The position numbers and the translations under genes were made by a program. A stretch of DNA of 12,631 nt from Flavobacterium sp. (GTDB taxonomy: Bacteria > Bacteroidota > Bacteroidia > Flavobacteriales > Flavobacteriaceae). Below, piece by piece: positions 5,291 through 12,631 of the stretch. The notes under the pieces are model-generated. The model worked only from the letters and a program-made list of their open reading frames with translations. It made no database searches and was not told the DNA's origin. Position 1 is the stretch's first letter; each line of letters opens with the position of its first letter. The stretch covers positions 1-12,631 of the forward strand of contig JAAURU010000053.1 of the NCBI GenBank assembly GCA_012032075.1. The letters run 5' to 3'.

Positions 5291-7414
5291 ATGAACCAAA
5301 TCCAATTCATAAAAGCAGTTGTCAATACAGCTGATAAAAACATACAAGCAACTTTACAATTACTTTCAGAAGATTGTACGATCCCTTTTATTTCACGATA
5401 TCGAAAAGACCAAACAGGAAACTTGGACGAGGTAGAAATTGAAAATATTGCCAAACTTTCCAAGCAATATGATGAAATTGTAAAACGAAAAGATTCCATT
5501 CTAAAAACGATTGAAGAACAAGGACAATTGACTTCAGAATTAAAGTCGAAAATTCAAAATAGTTTCGATTTACAAGAAATTGAAGATTTGTATTTGCCAT
5601 ATAAAAAGAAGAAAAAAACCAAAGCCGATGTAGCTCGAGAAAATGGTTTAGAACCTTTAGCTAAAATTATAATGGCTCAAAACAATGATGAAATAGAATT
5701 TGAAGCTTCTAAATACATTAACAAAAATGTAATCAATGAAGACGAAGCTTTACAAGGAGCAAAAGACATTATTGCTGAATGGATTAATGAAAATGTGTAT
5801 TTGAGAAAAAATTTACGTCGATTATTTCAAAGAAAAGCAGCTATAACAACGAAAGTAGTTAAAAAGAAAGCCGAAGAAGAAGATGCCCAAAAATTCAAGC
5901 AATATTTTGATTGGTCAGAACCTATTTCAAAAGCCCCTTCACACCGATTATTAGCTATGCTTCGAGCAGAAAAAGAAGGATTTATCAAATTAAAAGTGGA
6001 AGTAGATAACGAGGAAGCTATAGATTTCATTGAAGAAAACACTTTAAAAGGAAGAAACGAAAGTACTGAACAAGTCAAAATTGCGATAAAAGATAGTTAC
6101 AAACGTTTATTAGAACCAGCAATCTCAAATGAAACCTTGCAAGAAGCCAAAGCTAAAGCCGATGAAAAAGCGATAGAAGTTTTCGCTGGCAATTTAGGGC
6201 AATTATTATTAGCTCCTCCTTTAGGAGAAAAACGAATTTTAGCGATTGATCCTGGTTTTAGAAGTGGTTGTAAAGTGGTTTGTTTGGATGAAAAAGGTGA
6301 TTTGTTATATAACGAAACCATTTATCCACACGCACCTCAAAACGAAAGTGCTATGGCAATGAAAAAAATTCGTTCGATGGTAAATGCTTACAATATTGAA
6401 GCTATTTCTATAGGAAATGGAACTGCTAGTCGTGAAACCGAATTTTTTATTAAGAAAATCGCGTTTGACAAACCCGTTCAAGTATTTGTAGTTTCAGAAG
6501 CTGGAGCATCGGTTTATTCCGCTTCAAAAATTGCTCGTGAAGAGTTTCCAAGTTATGATGTAACAGTTCGTGGTTCTGTTTCCATTGGAAGAAGATTGTC
6601 TGATCCTTTGGCAGAATTGGTAAAAATCGATGCCAAATCAATTGGTGTTGGACAATACCAACATGATGTAGATCAAACCAAACTAAAAGAAGAATTAGAT
6701 ACAGTTGTTGTAAGATGTGTGAATTCTGTTGGAATCAACATAAACACAGCTAGTAAATCGTTGTTGAGTTACGTTTCTGGTATTGGAGAAAAAATGGCTG
6801 AAAATATTGTAGCATATCGTTCCGAAAACGGCTCTTTTGAAGACAGAAATCAAATCAAAAAAGTACCAAGATTAGGAGAAAAAGCTTACCAACAGGCAGC
6901 CGCTTTTATCCGTATTAAAGACGGAAAAAATCCTTTAGATAATTCAGCGGTTCATCCAGAAGCTTATAAAATTGTCGAAAAAATGGCAAAAGATTTGAAA
7001 ACTTCAGTGAATGAATTAATTGCTAACAAAGAAAAGATTAGTCAAATAAAATTAGAAAATTATATTACTAATGAAATTGGAATTTTAGGATTAAAAGATA
7101 TCGTTAAAGAATTAGAAAAACCAGGATTAGATCCAAGAAAAGCAGCCAAAGTTTTCGAATTTGATCCCAATGTAAAAACCATTAACGACTTAAGAACTGG
7201 CATGATTTTACCAGGAATAGTTAACAATATTACTGCTTTTGGATGTTTCGTAGATGTTGGAATAAAAGAAAGTGGTTTAGTTCACATTTCCCAACTAAAA
7301 GAAGGCTTTGTTTCTGATGTAAACGAGGTGGTAAAACTACACCAACATGTACAAGTTAAAGTGGTTGAGGTAGATGAAGCTAGAAAAAGAATTCAGTTGA
7401 CGATGATACTTTAG
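5291..7414 (+). CDS. tex: Tex family RNA-binding transcription accessory protein
   Basis: Cytoplasmic nucleic-acid-binding protein related to eukaryotic Spt6; in bacteria Tex is linked to transcription and virulence gene expression. At 707 residues it is close to the family norm and appears complete. Order: helical N-terminal region with FISRYRKDQTGNLDE (33-47); coiled central part; YqgF/RNase H-like domain starting at RILAIDPGFRSG (about 314-325) through the SEAGASVYSAS and SIGRRLSDPLAELVKI motifs; tandem helix-hairpin-helix region (about 480-560, VSGIGEKMAENIVAYR); and a C-terminal S1 domain (about 636-705, GMILPGIVNNITAFGCFVDVG). It reads through several A6-A7 runs without damage. It follows nnrD by 78 bp and ends just before a strong inverted repeat, so it closes this block of + strand genes. 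Confidence 0.96.
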   Translation: MNQIQFIKAVVNTADKNIQATLQLLSEDCTIPFISRYRKDQTGNLDEVEIENIAKLSKQYDEIVKRKDSILKTIEEQGQLTSELKSKIQNSFDLQEIEDLYLPYKKKKKTKADVARENGLEPLAKIIMAQNNDEIEFEASKYINKNVINEDEALQGAKDIIAEWINENVYLRKNLRRLFQRKAAITTKVVKKKAEEEDAQKFKQYFDWSEPISKAPSHRLLAMLRAEKEGFIKLKVEVDNEEAIDFIEENTLKGRNESTEQVKIAIKDSYKRLLEPAISNETLQEAKAKADEKAIEVFAGNLGQLLLAPPLGEKRILAIDPGFRSGCKVVCLDEKGDLLYNETIYPHAPQNESAMAMKKIRSMVNAYNIEAISIGNGTASRETEFFIKKIAFDKPVQVFVVSEAGASVYSASKIAREEFPSYDVTVRGSVSIGRRLSDPLAELVKIDAKSIGVGQYQHDVDQTKLKEELDTVVVRCVNSVGININTASKSLLSYVSGIGEKMAENIVAYRSENGSFEDRNQIKKVPRLGEKAYQQAAAFIRIKDGKNPLDNSAVHPEAYKIVEKMAKDLKTSVNELIANKEKISQIKLENYITNEIGILGLKDIVKELEKPGLDPRKAAKVFEFDPNVKTINDLRTGMILPGIVNNITAFGCFVDVGIKESGLVHISQLKEGFVSDVNEVVKLHQHVQVKVVEVDEARKRIQLTMIL

Positions 7415-7424
7415 AAAAAGTCAA

Positions 7425-7473
7425 AAAAAATTCCAAATTTCATTAGTTTTTAAGTTGGAATTTGGAATTTTTT
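7425..7473. terminator. Bidirectional terminator between tex and tatA
   Basis: AAAAAATTCCAAATT (7425-7439) and AATTTGGAATTTTTT (7459-7473) are perfect 15-bp complements around a 19-nt loop. The arms end in A6 and T6, so either transcript would form a stem followed by U residues. It lies 10 bp after the tex stop and 19 bp after the end of the convergent tatA gene, the expected place for a shared terminator. Confidence 0.75.
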
Positions 7474-7492
7474 ATTTGGAGTTTTAAAAGAT

Positions 7493-7697
7493 TTACTCTT
7501 TTGTAAGAGTTTCGTCTTCTTTTTTTGTTAATTTTTGGTCTTCATCTTTCATAGCATTTTTAAATTCTTTTACACCACCACCAAGACCTTTCATTAACTC
7601 TGGAATTTTTTACCACCAAAAGTAATAAAACAACTACTACAATTAATGTAATTTGTAGTGGTCCTATTACACCTAAAAATATTGCTAATGCATTCAT
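7493..7697 (-). pseudogene. tatA: Twin-arginine translocase subunit TatA/E, two single-base frameshifts
   Basis: Small inner-membrane subunit of the Tat pathway, which exports folded proteins. On the - strand it begins MNALAIFLGVIGPLQITLIV at 7697. The frame is lost first at a T4 run (expected T5, near 7618-7621), then at an A6 run (expected A7; + strand Ts 7606-7611). Restoring both bases gives a complete 68-residue protein with the hallmark LLLFGGKKIPELMKGLG (transmembrane helix, FG hinge and amphipathic helix) and an acidic/basic tail ending KEDETLTKE. The stop is at 7493-7495. Apart from these two contractions every codon is sensible, so an assembly error or very recent mutation is likelier than an old pseudogene. 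It is convergent with tex and divergent from the M23-like gene. Confidence 0.85.
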
Positions 7698-7717
7698 AAT
7701 TTCAATAATTTACATTA

Positions 7718-7725
7718 CAAAGATA
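7718..7725 (-). promoter_or_regulatory. -7 promoter element (TATCTTTG on - strand) for tatA
   Basis: The - strand sequence matches TAnnTTTG exactly, 20 bp before the tatA ATG. A TTTG lies 12 bp further upstream, closer than usual for a -33 element. It forms a divergent pair with the promoter at 7799-7806. Confidence 0.5.
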
Positions 7726-7798
7726 ATAAGAAATTAGCAAACCTTTATTTTTTAACTAATAATTATGTCTAATAAAATGAATAAAACTATGTATTTAG

Positions 7799-7806
7799 TA
7801 TATTTG
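7799..7806 (+). promoter_or_regulatory. -7 promoter element (TATATTTG) for the M23-like gene, fixes its start
   Basis: Exact TAnnTTTG match embedded in a 14-bp stretch identical to the ATPase promoter core. The possible GTG start at 7806 overlaps the last base of this box and would lie upstream of the transcript start, so the ATG at 7827 must be the true start. Confidence 0.6.
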
Positions 7807-7826
7807 TGTACAATTTAAAAAGAGAA

Positions 7827-8698
7827 ATGGCAAAAAAAAGCACATTTAGAAGAAAAAGACTCTTAAAAAAATTATTAAACAAAAGAAGACTTGTAATTCT
7901 TAATGAAGATACTTTTGAAGAAACTTTTTCTTTAAAATTAAATTTAATGAATGTGTTTGTAGTTGTAACACTTTCTGCCATTTTTTTAATAGGAATTACT
8001 ACTTATATTATTGCTTTTACTCCTCTTAGAGAATACATACCAGGTTATGCCTCCACAAAATTGAAGAAGGAAGCTATGGATTTGGCTATAAAATCAGATT
8101 CTCTAGATAAAAAATTTCAAAGTAATAATATTTATATTGCTTCTATAAAAAAAGTGCTTGCTGGAGATTTAGAATATGCCAAATTAAACAAGGATTCTTT
8201 AATTGCATCTGAAAAACAATCCATAAATGAAAAGGATTTAACAACGACTGAAATTGAAAAAAGCTAAGAGATAAAGTAATAGAAGAAGATAAGTTTAATG
8301 TTTTTGAAAGTGCTAAGCCAAAAGTAAATTTTGTATTATTTCCTCCAGCTCAAGGTGTTATTATCGAGAAATATAGTGCAAAAGACAGTCATTTAGCAGT
8401 TAAAATAGCTTTGGCAAATAATACTGCAATAAAAGCTGTTGCTTCTGGAACAATTATTTTCGCAGATTGGACTCCTTCAAACGGATTTGTAGTTATTGCA
8501 GAACATCAGGAAGGAATATTATCTGTTTATAAAAATTTAGGTTCTGTAACTAAAAAACAAGGTGATATTATAAAGTCTGGAGAAGTTATTGCTCTAGCAG
8601 GAAACACTTCAAATTTGAATACTAGTATAAATCTTCATTTTGAACTATGGAAAGACGGTTTACCAATAAATCCTTCACAGTTTATTAATTTTCAATAG
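7827..8698 (+). pseudogene. Degenerate LytM/M23-domain envelope protein, single-base frameshift
   Basis: Membrane-anchored periplasmic protein with a C-terminal LytM (peptidase M23) fold. Start ATG 7827: basic N-terminus (MAKKSTFRRKRLLKK), one membrane helix (about residues 43-65, LMNVFVVVTLSAIFLIGITT), a charged coiled region, then the LytM domain in another frame (TAIKAVASGTIIFADW ... LHFELWKDG). The frame breaks at the A6 run 8257-8262 and stops at 8265-8267; one extra A reads EKKLRDKVIEEDK and gives a 290-residue protein ending at 8698. The zinc ligands are mostly gone: the HxxxD position reads HLAVK, YxH is YKN, and HxH is NLH. It is therefore probably non-catalytic, like EnvC/NlpD regulators of cell-wall hydrolases. 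It ends 3 bp before the GH3 gene, implying co-transcription. Confidence 0.8.
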
Positions 8699-8701
8699 AA
8701 T

Positions 8702-10189
8702 ATGTCATTTAAGACTTTTGCTGCAAAGATTTTTGCCAAACAAGTATATAAGAAAACCCAAAAGTGGAGTAAAAACCCAGTTGAAACCCAAAAAAAAGTA
8801 TTTCAAGATTTAATAGCTTTTGCCAAAGAAACGCAATTTGGAAAAGATCATAATTTTGAAAACATTAGTTCAACCGAAGATTTTGCTAAACAAGTTCCTA
8901 TTCGTGATTACGAGGAATTGAAACCTTATATCGAAAGAATGGTGAATGGTGAAGCAAATATTCTTTGGAAAGGAAAACCCATTTATTTAGCTAAAACATC
9001 AGGAACAACCTCTGGTGCAAAATACATTCCCCTCACTAAAGAATCCATGCCTTTTCATATTCAAGCAGCTAGAAATGCTATTTTGAGTTATATTCACGAA
9101 ACAGGAAAAGCCGATTTTCTAGATGGTAAAATGATATTTTTACAAGGAAGTCCTATTTTAGAAGACAAAAACGGAATCAAATTAGGACGATTATCTGGAA
9201 TTGTGGCTCATTTTGTTCCAAAGTATTTACAAAAAAACAGAATGCCAAGTTGGGAAACAAATTGTATTGAAGATTGGGAAACCAAAGTAAATGCTATTGT
9301 TAATGAAACCATTAATGAAGACATGTCAGTTATTTCAGGAATTCCATCATGGGTACAAATGTATTTTGAAAAGGTGAAAGAAAAAGCAAATAAACCAGTT
9401 GGAGAAATCTTTAAAAATTTCAATTTGTTTATTTATGGAGGAGTAAATTATGAACCCTACAGAGCTAAATTCGAAAAATTAATGGGTCGAAAAGTGGATT
9501 CAATTGAACTTTTTCCAGCTTCAGAAGGTTTTTTTGCTTACCAAGATTCCCAAAAAGAAAAAGGAATGCTTTTATTATTGAATTCGGGAATATTTTACGA
9601 ATTTATTAAAGCTTCAGAATTTTATTCCGAAAATCCAAAGCGATACACTATTGGAGAAGTAGCGTTGGGAATTAATTATGTTCTAATTATATCAACAAAT
9701 GCTGGACTTTGGGCTTACAACATTGGTGATACTATTCAATTTACAAGTCTAAAACCCTATAGAATTATAGTTTCTGGACGAATAAAACACTTTATTTCAG
9801 CATTTGGAGAACACGTTATTGCGAAAGAAGTGGAAAGCGCTTTACAAGAAGCTATTCAAGGAACAACAATTAGTGTAAACGAATTTACAGTTGCACCTCA
9901 AATAACTCCTGAGAAAGGACTTCCCTATCATGAATGGTTTATTGAATTTTCTGAAGAACCTGAAAACTTAGAAGAATTTGCGCTAAAAATTGATTATGCA
10001 ATGCGGAAACAAAATATATATTATGATGATTTGATTGTAGGTAAAGTATTGCGAACTCTAGTAATATCAAAAGTGGAGAAAAACGGTTTTCAAGACTATA
10101 TGAAATCTATTGGTAAACTAGGAGGTCAAAATAAATTACCTCGATTAAGTGATAATAGAAATATTGTTGATAAGTTGGAAAGAATATAG
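8702..10189 (+). CDS. GH3 auxin-responsive-promoter family protein (acyl-adenylate-forming)
   Basis: Member of the GH3 family in the acyl-adenylating superfamily. Plant GH3 enzymes activate acyl acids with ATP and join them to amino acids; the role of the common Bacteroidetes homologues is not established. At 495 residues it is full length. Visible motifs are the ATP-binding loop KTSGTTSGAKYIPLT (98-112), the GGVNYEPYR segment (246-254), FPASEGFFAYQ (271-281) in the adenylate pocket, AYNIGDTIQF (338-347) with D343, and the hinge SGRIKHFISAFGEHV (358-372) with R360. No signal peptide, so it is cytoplasmic. It follows the M23-like gene by 3 bp and precedes the next by 7 bp, so it belongs to one transcription unit started at 7799. 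Acyl substrate and acceptor cannot be inferred. Confidence 0.92.
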   Translation: MSFKTFAAKIFAKQVYKKTQKWSKNPVETQKKVFQDLIAFAKETQFGKDHNFENISSTEDFAKQVPIRDYEELKPYIERMVNGEANILWKGKPIYLAKTSGTTSGAKYIPLTKESMPFHIQAARNAILSYIHETGKADFLDGKMIFLQGSPILEDKNGIKLGRLSGIVAHFVPKYLQKNRMPSWETNCIEDWETKVNAIVNETINEDMSVISGIPSWVQMYFEKVKEKANKPVGEIFKNFNLFIYGGVNYEPYRAKFEKLMGRKVDSIELFPASEGFFAYQDSQKEKGMLLLLNSGIFYEFIKASEFYSENPKRYTIGEVALGINYVLIISTNAGLWAYNIGDTIQFTSLKPYRIIVSGRIKHFISAFGEHVIAKEVESALQEAIQGTTISVNEFTVAPQITPEKGLPYHEWFIEFSEEPENLEEFALKIDYAMRKQNIYYDDLIVGKVLRTLVISKVEKNGFQDYMKSIGKLGGQNKLPRLSDNRNIVDKLERI

Positions 10190-10196
10190 ATAAAAG

Positions 10197-11075
10197 ATGA
10201 AAGAAAAGAGAGTTTTAATATTGTTTCTTTTATTGATAAATAGTTCTATATCAGCTCAAATAAATGGAGTGGTAAAAGACAGTATTTCTGGTCAACCTAT
10301 ACCTTTTGTAAATATTTGGGTAGAAAATGAAGAAATTGGAACAACTTCCGATATTGATGGCACTTTTAATTTAAATATTCAAGATATTAATAAAAACCTT
10401 GTATTCTCTTCTTTAGGTTTTGAAAAGAGAATAGTGAAAGCAATAAATGCAAAAGAAGTATTTTTAAAAGCATCCTTAATTGAGTTAAATGAGGTAGTTC
10501 TTTTAAATAAAAAGGAAACTAAACAAATAGAAATAGGTAAAACAGATAACGCTATTTTACAAACTTTTGATAATGGACCTAAAATCGAAGCTAAATTTTT
10601 CCCTTATCAAGATAACTACAATAAAACAAAATTTATAAAAAAAGTAATTATTCAGACTGATAGTAAAGTTATTGAATCAACTATTAAAATTCATTTTTAT
10701 GCTGTGAATGAAGATGGCTCACCAGGAGAAGAGTTACTGAAAAAAGATTTTCTTGTTACTATAAAAGAAGGTGTATTAAAAAACAAAATTAATGTATCAA
10801 ATTTTAATTTAGTTATGCCAACAAATGGAATCTTTGTAGCATATGAGAAATTAATTATTGAAGCAAATAAACAAGAAAAGCAAATAATTGACCCCTACAC
10901 AAAAAAGGAAAAAATTAAAAAAACCTATTATCCATTAGTTTTATATAATTATGTAGAAAGGGATTTTTCTTATATTTTTTATGGTGGTATATGGAATAAA
11001 ATTACAAATGAGGTAAATCCTTTGGAAAAAATGAGAATTTTTGAACCATCGATTAATCTTATCTTAACAAATTAA
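10197..11075 (+). CDS. Secreted CarboxypepD_reg-like domain protein, 292 aa
   Basis: Exported protein with an N-terminal signal peptide (basic MKEKR, hydrophobic VLILFLLLINSS, cleavage probably after SISA at residue 20). Residues 21-95 match the carboxypeptidase regulatory-like beta-sandwich seen at the N-terminus of TonB-dependent receptors: INGVVKDSISGQPIPFVNIW, GTTSDIDGTFNLNI, LVFSSLGFEKRIV. No TonB plug or barrel follows. Instead residues 130-290 form a beta-rich region I do not recognise (KKVIIQTDSKVIESTIKIHF, IHFYAVNEDGSPGEELL, a jelly-roll-like pattern). It probably lies in the periplasm or on the outer membrane. The 7-bp gap from the GH3 gene suggests co-transcription. Function unknown. 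Confidence 0.85.
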   Translation: MKEKRVLILFLLLINSSISAQINGVVKDSISGQPIPFVNIWVENEEIGTTSDIDGTFNLNIQDINKNLVFSSLGFEKRIVKAINAKEVFLKASLIELNEVVLLNKKETKQIEIGKTDNAILQTFDNGPKIEAKFFPYQDNYNKTKFIKKVIIQTDSKVIESTIKIHFYAVNEDGSPGEELLKKDFLVTIKEGVLKNKINVSNFNLVMPTNGIFVAYEKLIIEANKQEKQIIDPYTKKEKIKKTYYPLVLYNYVERDFSYIFYGGIWNKITNEVNPLEKMRIFEPSINLILTN

Positions 11076-11088
11076 AAAATAAAAATCT

Positions 11089-11096
11089 TACCTTTG
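11089..11096 (+). promoter_or_regulatory. -7 promoter element (TACCTTTG) for the last gene
   Basis: Exact TAnnTTTG match 24 bp before the ATG at 11121, giving a leader of roughly 17 nt. No TTG is found 17-23 bp upstream. It suggests the last gene is transcribed separately from the preceding unit, although no terminator is visible between them. Confidence 0.5.
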
Positions 11097-11120
11097 ACGG
11101 TTAGATAAACAAAAAAATTA

Positions 11121-12631
11121 ATGAAGGACATTAAAAATATTTCGCGTTCTAGAGCGCAAGAGTCGTCAGCAGCTATTGAACGACTGTATATTACCATGAG
11201 ACACCTTTTTAATAGAGGTTTTTATAAACCAATGGGTGTTTCTGGAGAAACTTTAAGAGAAGCTTTACTTTCGTTAAGACCTGAAATTTATGGGAGTATT
11301 GCTGAAGAAAAAGTAGAATTAAACGGATTATTATATGTAATTGAACGCTTACCAATTGGCATTGAGCAATGCAGATATATAAATCTTACTTCAGATGAAG
11401 GCTATTCAAAATCACATTTTAAGGCAATAGTACCTCCAAAAAGAAGAAGAAACTGTTATCGAATTGATGACGAACAAATGAATGTTGAAATTACACGTGG
11501 TCGTTCAGATATTTATGATATTTTAACTCATTTAACTTTTATTTTCATCGAGTCACATAAAATTAAAGATAGAGTTTTAATTGATGACGAAGGTAATGTG
11601 TCAAGAGATTGGTTAAAACTGGAAGAAGTTGTAAAACACACAAAGAAACTATCTTTAATTGAAAGAGAAAAAGCGCTATCACATGCTTCTAATGTTTTAG
11701 GTCGAACTTTTGCCGAAGTGCAAGATATTTATGACGATTTTGCTACAACAGAAGCTCCAGACCGATTTTTAAGCGTTATTTACTGGTTAGGAAAACTGGC
11801 TATTGAAGAAATAGTTGATAACAACAAGAGAACAATTACTTTTAGCCCTATTTTAAGAGAAAGATTAGGACATCACATTTATGGAGATATTTGGGCAACT
11901 AATATTAAAGAAGTTTTGTTAAAAAATAACTTAATAGAAAGACCTCTTCATATTATTAGCGCAAATATGCATAGCGTAATGAATTCATTATTTGCAGAAC
12001 CTGTTTTAGGAAAAAAATATAAAGACGCAAAGGATTTTCAAATTTTTGAAGACCTCAGTAGTTCAAATAATAAAGAATTACGCAAGAAAGTAGAAGAATT
12101 TGCGTTACAACAAGGTATGATTTCATTACCAGATACATCTGGGACAAACATAGACGTTCAAATTTTTGACACCGCTAAAATAGATTTTAAGAAGACTATT
12201 TTTTCTAATGCAAAATTGGAAAAAGAAAAACCAGTATTAATTGTTATGGATTATGCTTTTGGTGAACAAGCTTTTGAAACTATTGATGAATTATTAAAAC
12301 CTTTCAAATCAGAAAAGAAGAATAAAATATTTTTAAATGTTGGTTCGGTTTCAATAATGGGAAAAGCAGGAATTTTGCAAGGAGGAAAAGGAGATATTAT
12401 GATTCCTAATGCACATGTTAATGAAGGAACAGCAGATAATTACCCGTTTGAAAACGAATTAACACTTGCCATGTTTGAAGGAAATGGAATTCCAGTTTTT
12501 GCAGGACCAATGATTACCGTTTTAGGAACTTCATTACAAAATAGAGATTTATTAAAATTCTTTCATGAATCTACATGGGAAGCTAGTTGGATTAGAAATG
12601 GAAGGAGCTTATTAATCAAAAGCAATTCAAT
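11121..12631 (+). CDS. Conserved Bacteroidetes protein with phosphorylase-like C-terminal half (3' partial)
   Basis: Open from ATG 11121 to the window edge, 503 complete codons with no stop, so truncated only by the window. From memory it resembles the uncharacterised Bacteroidetes family labelled DUF6909; I could not check this. Residues 1-340 are soluble and mostly helical with many basic residues (PPKRRRNCYRIDDEQMNVEITRGRSD region, about 109-134). Residues 370-503 resemble the nucleoside phosphorylase/AMP nucleosidase fold: VLIVMDYAFGEQ (372-383), NVGSVSIMGKAGILQGGKG (406-424), GDIMIPNAHVNEGT (424-437) and FAGPMITVLGTSLQNRD (460-476). The substrate-binding end of such a domain would fall beyond the edge. 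It has its own -7 box. Enzymatic function is inferred from pattern only. Confidence 0.8.
   Translation, partial: MKDIKNISRSRAQESSAAIERLYITMRHLFNRGFYKPMGVSGETLREALLSLRPEIYGSIAEEKVELNGLLYVIERLPIGIEQCRYINLTSDEGYSKSHFKAIVPPKRRRNCYRIDDEQMNVEITRGRSDIYDILTHLTFIFIESHKIKDRVLIDDEGNVSRDWLKLEEVVKHTKKLSLIEREKALSHASNVLGRTFAEVQDIYDDFATTEAPDRFLSVIYWLGKLAIEEIVDNNKRTITFSPILRERLGHHIYGDIWATNIKEVLLKNNLIERPLHIISANMHSVMNSLFAEPVLGKKYKDAKDFQIFEDLSSSNNKELRKKVEEFALQQGMISLPDTSGTNIDVQIFDTAKIDFKKTIFSNAKLEKEKPVLIVMDYAFGEQAFETIDELLKPFKSEKKNKIFLNVGSVSIMGKAGILQGGKGDIMIPNAHVNEGTADNYPFENELTLAMFEGNGIPVFAGPMITVLGTSLQNRDLLKFFHESTWEASWIRNGRSLLIKSNS

Noticed and set aside
5281..6641. Several - strand ORFs of 63-83 codons opposite tex
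   Set aside because: They are antisense shadows of a highly conserved gene, with no promoter or recognisable product.
7806..7826. Upstream GTG start for the M23-like gene adding seven residues
   Set aside because: The GTG overlaps the TATATTTG -7 box and would precede the transcript start; ATG 7827 begins the usual basic MAKKS terminus.
7787..7981. 64-codon - strand ORF over the M23-like gene start
   Set aside because: Antisense to a real gene and crosses its promoter; no homology seen.
8411..8698. Independent 95-residue LytM protein starting at TTG 8411
   Set aside because: The same frame is open back to 8261 and continues the M23-like gene; no promoter or start signal is seen there.
9208..9423. 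71-codon - strand ORF opposite the GH3 gene
   Set aside because: Shadow of the GH3 coding sequence.

Overview
This 12.6 kb window looks like chromosome from a low-GC Bacteroidetes, most likely a Flavobacteriaceae member. The evidence is the very AT-rich DNA, A-rich leaders without clear Shine-Dalgarno sequences, TAnnTTTG -7 promoter motifs, a lone CarboxypepD_reg-like secreted protein, a bacterial GH3-family protein and a flavobacterial-type TatA. Almost everything is on the + strand; only a short tatA-like gene is on the - strand. No rRNA, tRNA, CRISPR array, insertion sequence or transposase was seen.

Layout. Positions 1-391 are non-coding and hold a dense cluster of ATTAACA/TGTTAAT half-sites, a hairpin and a promoter. 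A compact cluster follows: rpiB (sugar-phosphate isomerase), a small membrane protein of unknown function, a CDF cation exporter, and an unrecognised 348-residue protein whose motifs resemble a divergent protein-kinase fold. A 113-bp gap carries three TTGAC half-sites spaced exactly 32 bp apart, two of them within palindromes, next to a good Bacteroidetes promoter. This drives an AAA_14/DUF4143 ATPase overlapped by 1 nt by nnrD (NAD(P)H-hydrate dehydratase). Then comes tex (RNA-binding transcription accessory protein), closed by a long inverted repeat that probably terminates transcription from both sides. Next is tatA on the - strand, divergent from a degenerate LytM/M23 envelope gene, a GH3-family acyl-adenylating enzyme and a secreted CarboxypepD_reg-like protein. 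The window ends inside a 503+ residue conserved Bacteroidetes protein whose C-terminal half resembles nucleoside phosphorylases.

Three genes (nnrD, tatA, the M23-like gene) are interrupted by four single-base losses, every one inside an A or T homopolymer. Adding back one base at each site restores a full-length product with no other damage. This points to homopolymer under-calling in the source assembly or to very recent mutation, rather than old pseudogenes. The nnrD site is nevertheless also an in-frame A AAA AAG heptamer, the classic -1 ribosomal slippery sequence, so recoding is a testable alternative.

No complete new defence or biosynthetic system is evident. The best leads are the kinase-like 348-residue protein, the 32-bp-periodic operator in front of the ATPase/nnrD pair, the phosphorylase-like protein at the right edge, and the frameshift in nnrD.
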